Counted from the stretch's first letter, positions 25,023 to 34,772 are shown. The stretch: DNA of 64,000 nucleotides from Cylindrospermum stagnale PCC 7417 (GCF_000317535.1 NC_019757.1:2310501-2374500); one strand, 5' to 3'. Numbers and translations are program-made. Notes: generated by a model not told the origin, from the letters alone.

Positions 25023-26621
25023 ATGATTGACACTTACACTTTACCGCCCACAGTGATTAGAGTTTTAATAGTTGGAGATAAAAACTCACAGTTCACAATC
25101 GATTTTGGCGAAGGTGATTTTGGTTTGTCAGAATTTATTAAAGCTCTCGAAATTAATTCTGTAAATCTTGGTTTGTATGTCGATTTCAAGATAACTAAAG
25201 TTCATCGAATTAAGGATGCTAACGGAGCTGATAACAAGGAGGCTTTTGTATTTGACGATAACTTTAAGCCTGAATATTATGATGAAATCTGGTTTTTTGG
25301 AATGTCCCGAACATCTAGCACATTATCTTTGAATGACAAAGAACTGAGAATTATTTCTCAGTTTATGGATAATGGCGGAGGAGTTTTTGCTACAGGAGAT
25401 CATGAAGATATAGGAAATGGACTATGCGCCCGTATACCTCGCGTCAGAAGTATGCGGAAATGGTATTTCCCCAAAGAGGGGCTATATGGAGAACCTGTGG
25501 CTCCGCCAGTTGGAATGGGAGAGCTTGATGAAGGTGAAGGTTTTTCTAAAAGACATGACACCTTGAGGGAAGGAAACGATTTCGGATATCAATTTGATGA
25601 CCAATCGGATGATATTCCCCAGCAAATTATTCCCAAAATGTACAAAACTATATATTGGAATAAAGAGGGGATTTTCATAAAACGCTATCCTCATCCTTTG
25701 CTCTCCAAAGTTCGCGGTGTAATCAAAGTTCTTCCGGATCATATGCACGAGGGTGAATGCTATGTTGATGAGGATTTAACGAAAACTTTTCCCTTTGATG
25801 GATATACCATAACCGAGTATCCTATTTTGCCAAAGACTGGTAAACCCCTAAAACCAGAAGTGATTGCGGAAGCAATAGTTATTGGAGGTCACAAGGATGA
25901 ATACTCCAGTCTGCCAACAAAAGCCAAAATTTTTGGTGTCTTGGGAGCTTATGACGGACATAAAGTTAATGTCGGAAGAGTTGCGGTGGATGCAACTTGG
26001 CATCACTTCGTTAACATCAATATCATAGGCTTTAATGCTTCTGATAAAGACAAAAAAGTTTACAACGATATCAAAACCTACTGGCGAAATATTGGTGTTT
26101 GGTTGGCTCCTAAAAAAATCCAAAAATCAATACTTGCAACAGCCTTATGGGGAATACGTTGGAGTTATCCGCTAGTAGAGGAATTATCGCCCAGAACTGT
26201 TGAAAAAGGCTTGAGTCGTGAGGGAATACTATACCTGGGTCATGTAGCAAGATATTCCTTGAATAATATTTCTTCTGAAGAGCAAGTACTTCAGTGGCTC
26301 ATTCCTTATCTTACTGAAATAGAGGATATCGTCTCTCCTTGGTGGGGTAATTCAGAGTCGGCTCCTGATTTAGTTTTTGATGTAATTATCAACTCGGTAC
26401 TTGGAGGAATAATTTTATCAATTGCCAAAGAGTTTCCCGATCGCAGCCAAGAAAATAAACAGAGAGCCGAAACAGAGTTGAGCCGAGTTTTAGATTCGGG
26501 AGTTTATTTAGGAATTAAAGCTGCTCAAGAAACATTACAAATCTCAGTCAGGCAAATAGAAAATATCAGTTCTCGGATTGAAAAGTTTGCCAAAGTTACA
26601 CAGGAAAATTCTCGGCAATAG
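25023..26621 (+). CDS. GATase1/ThuA-like hypothetical protein
   Basis: A 532-aa protein. ATG at 25023 has AAGGA upstream and starts just before the conserved core (PPTVIRVLIVGDK); an alternative ATG at 24954 adds 23 residues. Residues up to about 180 have a flavodoxin-like pattern (YYDEIWFFG, FMDNGGGVFATGDHED, IPRVRSMRKWYFP), as in class I glutamine-amidotransferase-like or ThuA-like domains. WHHFVNINIIGF lies in the second part. The C-terminal 150 residues are helical. No signal peptide was seen. The enzymatic role is unknown; it may be co-transcribed with the beta-helix gene 128 bases downstream. Confidence 0.6.
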   Translation: MIDTYTLPPTVIRVLIVGDKNSQFTIDFGEGDFGLSEFIKALEINSVNLGLYVDFKITKVHRIKDANGADNKEAFVFDDNFKPEYYDEIWFFGMSRTSSTLSLNDKELRIISQFMDNGGGVFATGDHEDIGNGLCARIPRVRSMRKWYFPKEGLYGEPVAPPVGMGELDEGEGFSKRHDTLREGNDFGYQFDDQSDDIPQQIIPKMYKTIYWNKEGIFIKRYPHPLLSKVRGVIKVLPDHMHEGECYVDEDLTKTFPFDGYTITEYPILPKTGKPLKPEVIAEAIVIGGHKDEYSSLPTKAKIFGVLGAYDGHKVNVGRVAVDATWHHFVNINIIGFNASDKDKKVYNDIKTYWRNIGVWLAPKKIQKSILATALWGIRWSYPLVEELSPRTVEKGLSREGILYLGHVARYSLNNISSEEQVLQWLIPYLTEIEDIVSPWWGNSESAPDLVFDVIINSVLGGIILSIAKEFPDRSQENKQRAETELSRVLDSGVYLGIKAAQETLQISVRQIENISSRIEKFAKVTQENSRQ

Positions 26622-26749
26622 CTATTGATTAGTTTAAGGGGCAAGCAAGTTAAATTGGTTTGCTCATTGCCACACCTGGTCAATAAATAAATATACAGAT
26701 GAGTTTGCAATCAAAAGAAATTAATGTCAACTAAGAAGGCTAGAAACAG

Positions 26750-27796
26750 ATGACGGAATCATCCCCTTTTAAACCCACTGATAAGGATTTACCGCTTTAT
26801 AGCGGAATCTGTAAATTAAATAAATTCGCGCTCTTTAAAGGGCCAGACATTACAGATATTACGGCCAATCCCGATCCAGGTTGTCCCGAAGCCATTGATA
26901 AGCTCGAAAAGTACAATCAGCAACTCGAAGAAAAGGGGAAGAAGCCCATTAACACCCGCTTCTACTTCCTCAGTGAAATTGAAGATTTAATTGGTGGCTG
27001 CAAGAATCTGCCTTGCTTCCTCAAAGCAGTAGCAAACACCGAATACAGCAATGCTACACTAATTATCGATAAGGTTTGCCACCTCTCTGAACCACTGGTA
27101 ATTCCCTCTCGATTTACTCTTGCAGGCGTTGGCATCGACGGAGAAGGTCAACTCATATTCAATAATCTTCCTGACGGCGTTTCTGCAATTCGTTTGGATC
27201 AAGCTGCTACCAATATTACTATCCGCGATCTAGCGATCGCATGCCTCGGGGGTGGAGTTAATATCGGTATTGATGTCTCGCGTGCTAACAAAGTCTTCAT
27301 CCGAGATGTCAGTATCACAGGCTTCTTTGCCGGAATCTATGGCAGTCGTCCTGGTTTGTTCGCTTTCTCAGTATATATTGACCGTAGCAGCATCTTTCAA
27401 AACGACTTCAACATTGTGATGCACAGAAACGCTTTCCACTGGAGAATTCGCGACTGTATCCTGAATCAAGCAAAATGTTGGGGTCTTCTAATCTTTGGCA
27501 AAGATAATGACCCGGTTCCACCACCTGAAAACAATATGGGGTGGGGAAACGATTATTTGATATCCGGTTGTCGCTTTGAGGGAAGCGGAATTGGTGGTGC
27601 TTTGCTGGGTTCTCACGCTGCAATGTTGATGAATAACCGCTTTGAGAAGAACGGCGGTGTCGGTGGTGTCGGCGTCAAGATTCTGCCGTCGGCAACAGGA
27701 ACTCGGATGGTATCCAACGTTATTAGCGCCAACAAGGTGCTTGACACATCAAAAAAATCTGAAACGAAGCGGTGGGGAGACATTGAAACAGCGTGA
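26750..27796 (+). CDS. Right-handed beta-helix protein, probable 3' frameshift
   Basis: A 348-aa protein with repeated short strands typical of pectate-lyase-like parallel beta-helices (NITIRDLAIACLGGGVNIGI, FIRDVSITGFFAGIYGS, WRIRDCILNQAKCWGLLIFG, LISGCRFEGSGIGG). No signal peptide and no catalytic set were recognised. The frame ends TGA at 27794. Reading one base earlier (from 27793) continues for 20 codons (VIASVLIALESQKRG...) to TAA at 27853, which looks like the natural C-terminus. A single-base deletion or sequencing error is likely. It could be a polysaccharide-binding or lyase protein associated with the preceding gene. Confidence 0.7.
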   Translation: MTESSPFKPTDKDLPLYSGICKLNKFALFKGPDITDITANPDPGCPEAIDKLEKYNQQLEEKGKKPINTRFYFLSEIEDLIGGCKNLPCFLKAVANTEYSNATLIIDKVCHLSEPLVIPSRFTLAGVGIDGEGQLIFNNLPDGVSAIRLDQAATNITIRDLAIACLGGGVNIGIDVSRANKVFIRDVSITGFFAGIYGSRPGLFAFSVYIDRSSIFQNDFNIVMHRNAFHWRIRDCILNQAKCWGLLIFGKDNDPVPPPENNMGWGNDYLISGCRFEGSGIGGALLGSHAAMLMNNRFEKNGGVGGVGVKILPSATGTRMVSNVISANKVLDTSKKSETKRWGDIETA

Positions 27797-27933
27797 TTGC
27801 CAGCGTGTTGATCGCTCTGGAGAGTCAAAAAAGAGGAATTATCATTTCTAGCTAATGCCTACGACACGCTACGCGATAGCGAAGCGCTGCTGCCAAGCGC
27901 AGATCGCGTCCAGCACTATCACTATAGGTTTGC

Positions 27934-27986
27934 GCGATCGCTCTCTCAGTCTACAAAGAACTAAGAGCGATCGCTTTGTCTTTTTT
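27934..27986 (+). terminator. Terminator after the beta-helix gene
   Basis: GCGATCGCTCT pairs with AGAGCGATCGC and is followed by TTTGTCTTTTTT. It is a near copy of the RTX terminator at 23872, including the loop text CAGTCTA. A GC-rich cyanobacterial repeat precedes it at about 27858-27915. Confidence 0.75.
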
Positions 27987-28065
27987 ACTGATTTATTCCT
28001 ACTGCATATTTCCATTCATTCCTACGTACTAACTGATATACAAAAATTTTGTAGGTCTCAAATTT

Positions 28066-29949
28066 ATGGTACAGCATAAGTTCTTAACTCGTTCAATGCG
28101 TAAAGCTAACTCACCTATCCGCTCCCTATTTGCTTTAAGCTTAATTACAACCAGTTCATTTCTACCTTCAGCGCCTGCATTTTCACAGCCTAATTTTCAA
28201 GATCCAAACAACATTCCCATCACAGGTTCTGGTGCTCCTCAACTTGACCCAATTTTGCAATCTCTGACTGAATTTATGCACCATCGTTGTGTCGGTGCAG
28301 CAGTACTGGGTGTTGCTGTTAAAGGTAAACCCGTAGGGATTTGGGGTCTAGGTCGAATGAATGGCAGACCAACAGATAATTGGAACCCAGCTTGTGGAGA
28401 TGATCTGAAAGCTCCTCTGGCTTATCAAGTACAGCCAAATACACCTATGCGGGTTGGTAGTATTAGCAAAACCGCGACCTTTGCAATGGTACGTTGGGCA
28501 TTAAAAAAGGTTGCCAAAGATGAAGGTGGTCTGGAATTAACTGATGAGCAAATTGAAGGGTTGAAATTATTTGATCCACAACATTATCCGCCCTTAATTC
28601 CTGGAACAAATAAATCTTATCCTGTCGCAATTATTCCCAAGAATTTGTATGAAGTCTTTTCGGGTAAAGTCAAATATCCTGTAGCGATAAAAGATAGCTT
28701 TAAATATGGTGGTGACAAGGAAAAAGAAACGCTCTGTGCTGATTTAAAATCAGGCTACGCTGATAAACAGTGGCAATCTGTTACACTAGGTAATTTTTTA
28801 TCTCATCGTGCTGGATTGCAACGCAGCGCCCCATCTTTTGAGGACGAGATAGTTCCTAACATACCAGTTATTCGCAACTTAAAAACGAAAGCAGATTTTG
28901 AAAATCAAGAAAAGATAGTCAGACAAGAATGGGGAAATCAAAACGTTAATTCTGCTAAAAATCAACTAAGCTTAAATCAAAGCTACTTTATTTCTGACCC
29001 CACATTATCAGAGTATATGTTGGTAATGGCAGGGCGTTGTCTGCGCTATTCTCCAGGCACAAAATATAGCTACTCCAATACTAGTCCGGCTTTTCCTACT
29101 ATTATTTTGGAACGGCTGATGGGATCTAAAAGGTATGGTGCTGAAGTAGGTAAGCCAGAAACGCATAAAGGTTCTGCTTTGGACATATTTTTTCAAACTC
29201 AGCTAAATGTACAAACTACAGCTACAGAAGGAGTTTTTATTACTTCATTAGTACCAAATTTGCCTGGTGATCGCGAACCAAAAAAACGCGATTGGAATGG
29301 GAAATCATACTATGGAACTACATGGGATACTAAGCGCCCCCACTGCGTATGGACAGGAAAAGTCTGCGATTTTACTAGTTGGCAAAATAAAAAAACTGGC
29401 TTAATTAATTGGTCGTGGAATTTGAAACAAGTACCTTTTCCTTATGCAGGCTCAGGTATAAGTCCAGGTACAGGTTCTCTTGCTGTAGAACCAAAAGCTT
29501 TTCTAAAATTTATGTCGCAATATTGGCTAGCTGGTTATACTTCTAACCCCTTTGTTGGGGAAGAGCGTAATAACACATGGAATCGATACGCAACACATAA
29601 CGGAGCCTATGATGGGGCTTATGCTGAAGCCATTCAGTTAGGAGGTAGCAATAATCCAAAAGAGTGGTCACTACCGCCACGAGATGCAAAAGGAAGCATT
29701 CTGGATGCGTTCGATCAAGAAAAGTTACAAACTTACAAAGCCTCTCTTCCAGATGGAGTAGATATCTTCGTCGCTGTTAATCAGCTAGCAGATAAGAAAT
29801 GTGTCGTAGCTGATCAAGTTAATACCAAAGAAAAAGGTTATAACTGCGGTAGTGCCTATGGGTTATTAAATAACTTTGTTTTGTATGGTGCTTCCAGAGT
29901 AAATTGGCAGCAGCTTCAAGCTATTAACAACGATAAATTGGGTTTTTGA
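28066..29949 (+). CDS. Secreted beta-lactamase-fold serine hydrolase
   Basis: A 627-aa protein. The N-terminus (SLFALSLITTSSFLPSAPAFSQ) is a signal peptide; translation may start at 28066 or at ATG 28096. The class C beta-lactamase/DD-peptidase motifs are present: SISK with nucleophile Ser132 and Lys135, YSN within YSYSNTSPAF, and HNGAYDG in place of KTG. Several Cys residues suggest disulfides in the periplasm. At 627 aa it is longer than typical EstB or AmpH enzymes, with extra segments between the motifs. The substrate could be a peptide, ester or peptidoglycan fragment. It stands alone. Confidence 0.85.
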   Translation: MVQHKFLTRSMRKANSPIRSLFALSLITTSSFLPSAPAFSQPNFQDPNNIPITGSGAPQLDPILQSLTEFMHHRCVGAAVLGVAVKGKPVGIWGLGRMNGRPTDNWNPACGDDLKAPLAYQVQPNTPMRVGSISKTATFAMVRWALKKVAKDEGGLELTDEQIEGLKLFDPQHYPPLIPGTNKSYPVAIIPKNLYEVFSGKVKYPVAIKDSFKYGGDKEKETLCADLKSGYADKQWQSVTLGNFLSHRAGLQRSAPSFEDEIVPNIPVIRNLKTKADFENQEKIVRQEWGNQNVNSAKNQLSLNQSYFISDPTLSEYMLVMAGRCLRYSPGTKYSYSNTSPAFPTIILERLMGSKRYGAEVGKPETHKGSALDIFFQTQLNVQTTATEGVFITSLVPNLPGDREPKKRDWNGKSYYGTTWDTKRPHCVWTGKVCDFTSWQNKKTGLINWSWNLKQVPFPYAGSGISPGTGSLAVEPKAFLKFMSQYWLAGYTSNPFVGEERNNTWNRYATHNGAYDGAYAEAIQLGGSNNPKEWSLPPRDAKGSILDAFDQEKLQTYKASLPDGVDIFVAVNQLADKKCVVADQVNTKEKGYNCGSAYGLLNNFVLYGASRVNWQQLQAINNDKLGF

Positions 29950-30040
29950 AATTCTGACAATTTTGTCCAAACCTAGGGTGTATTATCGCAGAAAGTACTG
30001 CAACATCAATAATTCACTATGCCTTAGCCTATGGCATCTT

Positions 30041-30218
30041 AGAGGTTGTTTGAAAAGTCTAATTTATTACTTAAATGGGCGAATATAATTCGCGGCTACA
30101 CAGACAAAACCCACCTCCGTGGGTTTGAAACCCTTGATTTTTCAGTCTTTCCGCGCAGGCGGACTTTGTTTGTATAGTAGCGAATTATATTCGCCTAAAA
30201 CTTTTCAAACATCCTCTT
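30041..30218. repeat. MITE-like element with GAGG(A/T)TGTTTGAAAAG ends
   Basis: AGAGGTTGTTTGAAAAGT (30041-30058) and ACTTTTCAAACATCCTCT are inverted ends. Inside, GGCGAATATAATTCG has an inverted partner CGAATTATATTCGCC. The element fills the first half of the gap 29950-30351. Confidence 0.75.
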
Positions 30219-30253
30219 AGTGCCATTCGACAATTATTTTTTTATTAAACTGA

Positions 30254-30324
30254 GTCCGCGCAGGCGGACTTTGCTTGTGTGGTAGCGAATTATATTCGCC
30301 CAATACTTTTAAAACATCCTCTTA
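30254..30324. repeat. Truncated second copy of the same element
   Basis: GTCCGCGCAGGCGGACTTTG (30254-30273) to AAAACATCCTCTTA repeats the right half of 30041-30218, but the left end is missing. It runs up to the 3' end of the vMAP-type gene. The rest of the gap shows nothing recognisable. Confidence 0.75.
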
Positions 30325-30351
30325 GTTCTTGGAAATATCTCGACTTGATCT

Positions 30352-31809
30352 TCAACTTAAAACCCTGGAAAAATACTCTTTATACAAATTGCAGCGGGGT
30401 ACAACATAATTATTTTGACGCCGCACCAGTCCCATACTGTGCAACTTATAAATCTGCATGGAATCTAATTCAATCGGCTCCGGTGACGTAACAACCTTTT
30501 TTAACGCCAAAGCCAGTTCTGGAGATTTTTGCAACGTTTCTAAGTGTCGCCGCAAATGATTGCTATAAATTCCCGCTTCTGTGGGAGCCTCTTGCAATAG
30601 TTGCTTCAGCGTCACCTTAAGAGAGCTAACATCATATATTGCCAACCGCAGTAGATAAGGATGTCCCCCTACCATCTTGATTAATTCCTCTAACTGGGTA
30701 TCCTGAAAATTCAGTCCATGAAGGCGAACTAAATCTTGTATCTGCTTAACATCAAACTCCAGTAACTCCACTGGTACCCCGGCGTTGAACGGAGATTGAT
30801 TGATGTCCAACGGGATATAAACTTCGGTAGAGTGTGCCATCACCAGCCGCAGTTGTTTCCAGGTCTCAGAAATCTTCCCCTTCTCATGCCAGCTTCGCAG
30901 CATCCCCAAAAAGTCTTCAATCACTTCGGTATAGGGAAAAACCCGATCCACTTCATCCAACCCTAAGACCAGTGGACAGTCTATTTCTGCCAATAAATAC
31001 TCCTCAAAGTAGACTGTGCAGTTATCATTGCTGCCCAAAATATCAGTATCCCAATAATCATTTAATTTGTTTTTTAACCTTAACTGCCGACCAACCATCA
31101 GACAGAGCCAGCGGAGAAATTTATCCAAATTCGTTAAAATTGCTCGATCTACATTGCTCAAATCCAAATACACTGTTTGACAATTTTGGTTAGCAGCATG
31201 AGCGAGAATCCTGGTCATTAATGAGGTTTTGCCCATGAGCTTTGGAGCTTTAATCCGAATTAGGGAACCTGGCTTCAAAATAGTCTCGTAGCAGAAAGAC
31301 TCGATGCCGGAATGCTCTATATAGAAATGAGAATCCAGAGCTACTGACCCCTCTGGAAATGGTAACTCTGTCACAGATGGGGATGCTGGTAATGGTGCAT
31401 TGGTGCTAGCAGATGTATTCTGTTGTTCCTCCCATGCTCTCAGAAGCGCTTCCTTAAAATTCTTCTTACTAACCTTTTCTCTTAATGCCTCTGAAAGCTT
31501 GTTCCATAATTTGTTGCCAACATCTTTATTAAGATACTCAGCACTATAGCCGTAAATTTTGGCTAGTTCATCATAAGTTTTCCCGTCCCAGGAACCCTGA
31601 AGTACTTTTATTTCAATATCACTCAGGTATTTCCCCATGTTTTGAAATACAACTTGATCCGCAGACTCTTTGGCTTTTATCCAAGAAAATTCTGACTCCA
31701 CCCTGTGAACCATACCATGACCGAGAGGCCAGTGACAAAACTCGTTAACCACTTGATCAATCATAGGAGCGATTTTGTAGGAATACTCTTTAGATACTGA
31801 AATTGCCAT
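30352..31809 (-). CDS. vMAP N-terminal HTH plus AAA-like ATPase
   Basis: A 485-aa protein. Residues of about 55-125 (GKYLSDIEIKVLQGSWDGKT, then GYSAEYLNKDVGNKLWNKL) match the helix-turn-helix found at the N-terminus of vWA-MoxR-associated proteins. A Pro/Ser-rich linker leads to an AAA-like domain (APKLMGKTSLMTRILA as P-loop, CPLVLGLDEVDRVF as Walker B) with a C-terminal helical and winged region. Such proteins are predicted STAND-type switches in conflict or signalling systems. ATG at 31809 was preferred to GTG 31881, though neither has a ribosome binding site. No vWA or MoxR gene is adjacent. Confidence 0.82.
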   Translation of the reverse strand: MAISVSKEYSYKIAPMIDQVVNEFCHWPLGHGMVHRVESEFSWIKAKESADQVVFQNMGKYLSDIEIKVLQGSWDGKTYDELAKIYGYSAEYLNKDVGNKLWNKLSEALREKVSKKNFKEALLRAWEEQQNTSASTNAPLPASPSVTELPFPEGSVALDSHFYIEHSGIESFCYETILKPGSLIRIKAPKLMGKTSLMTRILAHAANQNCQTVYLDLSNVDRAILTNLDKFLRWLCLMVGRQLRLKNKLNDYWDTDILGSNDNCTVYFEEYLLAEIDCPLVLGLDEVDRVFPYTEVIEDFLGMLRSWHEKGKISETWKQLRLVMAHSTEVYIPLDINQSPFNAGVPVELLEFDVKQIQDLVRLHGLNFQDTQLEELIKMVGGHPYLLRLAIYDVSSLKVTLKQLLQEAPTEAGIYSNHLRRHLETLQKSPELALALKKVVTSPEPIELDSMQIYKLHSMGLVRRQNNYVVPRCNLYKEYFSRVLS

Positions 31810-32077
31810 ATTTCTGGGACTTAGACTAAAATTACGCCCAAATGAAGCCCAAACTAGCGATATTCGCAGCAAGTGTGTCACGATTCAGGGTCAGCCAGTC
31901 AAAAAATCGAAAAGATATAGAAAGGATGTATTGTTAGCTAGCATCTACAATCACTATCTCTGTTTGATATCCAGGCGTTGAGAGTGAGGTCTATCAACTT
32001 TATAGCTAATTCGGTCTTTTTCTCAAATTCTGGGTGTTGTTTCCTGAATGGCAAAGAACCGGCATGCTGATTGATTT

Positions 32078-32118
32078 ATCGGTAAGACAATCGTGATTTA
32101 TGCAGTATCCTTACCGAT
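32078..32118. promoter_or_regulatory. Possible operator upstream of the second Rieske gene
   Basis: ATCGGTAAG (32078-32086) and CTTACCGAT (32110-32118) form a perfect 9-bp inverted repeat with a 23-base spacer, about 80 bases before the Rieske start. It could be a regulator site or an mRNA hairpin. The divergent gap 31810-32196 shows nothing else recognisable. Confidence 0.35.
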
Positions 32119-32196
32119 TAATTCTTGACTCTTGATTTTTATGGAGTAATTTATTATTTGGAAATCCCTAATCCATAGAGAACCACTATATCTACT

Positions 32197-33219
32197 ATGC
32201 AGTTTGCAGATTTTTGGTATATTGTTGCGCTGAGCGACCACCTACAACCTAACAAGGTACTGGCGCGATCGCTATTAGGAGAATGGTTAGCGATCTTTCG
32301 GGGTGAGGATGGACAAGCTGTAGCGTTGCGCGATCGCTGTTTGCACCGCAGTAGCCGTCTATCAGCAGGTAAAGTCTGCGACGGCGCTTTACAATGCCCT
32401 TATCATGGTTGGATATACGATCGCAATGGTACCGTTATTGCTGTTCCTTCTGAAGGAGATTCCTTTAAACCTTCCCAACAACGTCAAGCAAAGCATTACC
32501 CAACCAGAGAACAGGATGGTTATGTATATGTGCGGTTAGCTGAAACCCCAAGTGTTGACTTAGAACCTTTTGCAATGCCTCACTATCAAGAACGAGGATG
32601 GGAGACGGTGCGAGTAATTAACCGTTTTGCGAATAACGTTACCAATTGTGCAGAGAACTTTATTGATATTCCCCATACGGCTTTTGTTCATCCTGGTGTT
32701 TTCCGTACCTCTCACCAACAAAAGTTAGAAATGACGGTAGAACGTTGTAATGGTGCGGTTTTGGTGGAGTATCACAACGAAACCAGTAATCTAGGATGGT
32801 ATACCCGGTTTCTCAATTCCCCAGGTTTTGAGATTCAACATTGCGATCGCTTTTATCTGCCAAATATTACCTCTGTGGAATATAAAATGGCACAAAATCG
32901 TCACTTGTTCATTACCAGTCAATCCATCCCCGAAACCGATAACTCAACCCTGGTTTATACCGATGTCACTTATAACTACGGTATTTGGAACAAATTAGCA
33001 CGTCCGTTAGTGTGGTGGACGGCTCAACACATTATCCAGCAAGACATTGAGATTCTGAAGATTCAGGGTGATGCGATCGCTAAATACGGGACACAATTTT
33101 CTCATACACCTGCTGACACTATTCATCTATTTGTAGAATCAATTAGAGCCGCAATCTCTCGTGGAGAAGATCCGCGATTATTGCCAAATCAGTCAGTTAA
33201 AGTCACATTTTGGGTTTAA
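32197..33219 (+). CDS. Rieske aromatic-ring-hydroxylating-type oxygenase
   Basis: A 340-aa protein. Rieske ligands are Cys48-x-His50 (CLH) and Cys67-x2-His70 (CPYH). The catalytic iron triad is Asp157-x2-His160-x4-His165 in ENFIDIPHTAFVH, preceded by the conserved Asn. It is an oxygenase of the Rieske non-heme iron superfamily, related in layout to cyanobacterial enzymes acting on ring or terpenoid substrates. It needs an external reductase and ferredoxin, which are not encoded nearby. It differs clearly from the Rieske protein at 668-1708. It is convergent with the truncated NB-ARC gene, 42 bases apart. Confidence 0.88.
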   Translation: MQFADFWYIVALSDHLQPNKVLARSLLGEWLAIFRGEDGQAVALRDRCLHRSSRLSAGKVCDGALQCPYHGWIYDRNGTVIAVPSEGDSFKPSQQRQAKHYPTREQDGYVYVRLAETPSVDLEPFAMPHYQERGWETVRVINRFANNVTNCAENFIDIPHTAFVHPGVFRTSHQQKLEMTVERCNGAVLVEYHNETSNLGWYTRFLNSPGFEIQHCDRFYLPNITSVEYKMAQNRHLFITSQSIPETDNSTLVYTDVTYNYGIWNKLARPLVWWTAQHIIQQDIEILKIQGDAIAKYGTQFSHTPADTIHLFVESIRAAISRGEDPRLLPNQSVKVTFWV

Positions 33220-33261
33220 TACCCAAAAGTCTTTCAAAACCCCAAAGAGTCCAGATAGAGG

Positions 33262-34767
33262 TCATACCAAGTCTATTCCTGAGAGGATCGCTAAATTGCT
33301 GCCGATGTAACCCATTGCTAAAGGAGATTGACCCTTTAACAACAACAAAATCTGATTCAGGATTTGTGGCAGAGTTGCACCATAAAAGCGCCAGAGCTTT
33401 TTCCAAAGTTGAGTTAGAATGCGATCGCCTGCAATATCGTCAGTACCCGGTCGTAGCAACCAATGGGTTCGCAATATCTGAAAATGACGAAGATCATTAT
33501 TCTGCACAACTTGATGAATTTCTTCAGCAGTGTTTTCAACTAATTCATCTGTCACCACTTTCATAACCAGGGGTTGCAACGTGAATGAGGGTTCATAATC
33601 GCTGATCCATTTTTCTAAAAGCGATCGCCTTTCTAAGGCCATAATGCCCTCTAAAACCATAGCTGGGTCAACGGATATCAGCAAATGGGTTTGCAATCGA
33701 GAGAATGAGACAGGTTCTTGCCAAATTGCCAACCAGTAGAGAATATCTTGCTCTAAGCCAGAAAGTTGCTCAAATTGCTGTTGTAGGAGCACACGCAAGC
33801 GATCGCCTACAACTAGAGTATGCTGATTCAGAAATGCCGCAATATTCCCCCCAAATACAGACTGAATCAATGGCGTTACCAGTTTCAGCGCCAAGGGATT
33901 ACCGCGATAAAGTTGAATTAAAGCCGATAATCCCAGTTCTTTACCTGTAAATCCCCTCGATTGCCATAGTTCTACAGCTGCTGATTTTTGTAAACCCTTG
34001 AGATTTAAACAGCAAACTGTTTTTGTGTTAATTTCAATGCTGTTTGGTTGTTCCCGGCTAGTGACGAGAATGCAACTTTGATGTTTTTCCCGACTTAATT
34101 GTTGAATAAATTGACTATAGCTTAAGTTGTCTGGTTGTGACAAAATAGCCTCTAGCCCATCCAATACCAACAGACAGCGACGTTTTTGTAACTGCTGTAT
34201 GAGTTGTGCCGTACCTTGTTGAATATTTTGCACAACGGTTTGGTCAAAGGAATTTATCAAACTATTCAGCAGAGAAATGAGGGATGGAGAAGTTTGCAGA
34301 GATTTCCAAATCAAGCAATCAAATTTTGACTGCATCCGGTCTACTAAAGCCAGTGCTAGGGAGGTTTTGCCAATACCAGCGATACCGTTAATGGTGACTA
34401 ATTTACAGTTTTGGCTGGTGATCCATTCCTCTAACTGTGCTAATTCCTGATTGCGTCCATAGAAGCTTTCGACATCGGGCGCTTCATTCCAGTCTAGCTG
34501 AGGTGTGGGGATGTCTGCAATAAATCCTAAGTCTGCATCAGGTGATTGTGCGATTTCTTCCCAGTTTCCAATCCCAACAGCTTGACAGATAGCGATGAAG
34601 ATTTCTCGCTGAATGCGTTCACCCTGCCAAAATCGGCGTAAAGTAGCTCTAGAGGTGTGGGCATCTTGCCACCAACGAGCCGTGCTGGTTTTAGTCCAAC
34701 CCAGACGTTGACGGGATTTGTCTACAATTGCTAGTCCTGAATCAGATGCCTTCAGCGAGTTTGACAT
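33262..34767 (-). CDS. NB-ARC (NLR-type) protein lacking its sensor repeats
   Basis: A 501-aa protein. An N-terminal helix-turn-helix-like effector region (TARWWQDAHTSRATLRRF) precedes the NB-ARC domain: FYGRNQELAQLEEW, P-loop GIAGIGKTSLALALV, Walker B CLLVLDGLEAIL and the TSRE sensor. A winged-helix region follows. In related cyanobacterial proteins the text QILLLLKGQSPLAMGYIGSN continues into pentapeptide or WD40 repeats. Here it stops after another 9 residues, so the sensor is missing. The gene starts 5 bases after the small membrane protein gene and is probably coupled to it. It may be a relic or a signalling core that uses a separate sensor. Confidence 0.82.
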   Translation of the reverse strand: MSNSLKASDSGLAIVDKSRQRLGWTKTSTARWWQDAHTSRATLRRFWQGERIQREIFIAICQAVGIGNWEEIAQSPDADLGFIADIPTPQLDWNEAPDVESFYGRNQELAQLEEWITSQNCKLVTINGIAGIGKTSLALALVDRMQSKFDCLIWKSLQTSPSLISLLNSLINSFDQTVVQNIQQGTAQLIQQLQKRRCLLVLDGLEAILSQPDNLSYSQFIQQLSREKHQSCILVTSREQPNSIEINTKTVCCLNLKGLQKSAAVELWQSRGFTGKELGLSALIQLYRGNPLALKLVTPLIQSVFGGNIAAFLNQHTLVVGDRLRVLLQQQFEQLSGLEQDILYWLAIWQEPVSFSRLQTHLLISVDPAMVLEGIMALERRSLLEKWISDYEPSFTLQPLVMKVVTDELVENTAEEIHQVVQNNDLRHFQILRTHWLLRPGTDDIAGDRILTQLWKKLWRFYGATLPQILNQILLLLKGQSPLAMGYIGSNLAILSGIDLV

Positions 34768-34772
34768 AACAT

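Noticed and set aside
27855-28065. Small frame between the beta-helix and serine hydrolase genes
   Set aside because: It runs through a GC-rich repeat and the terminator hairpin and has no ribosome binding site.
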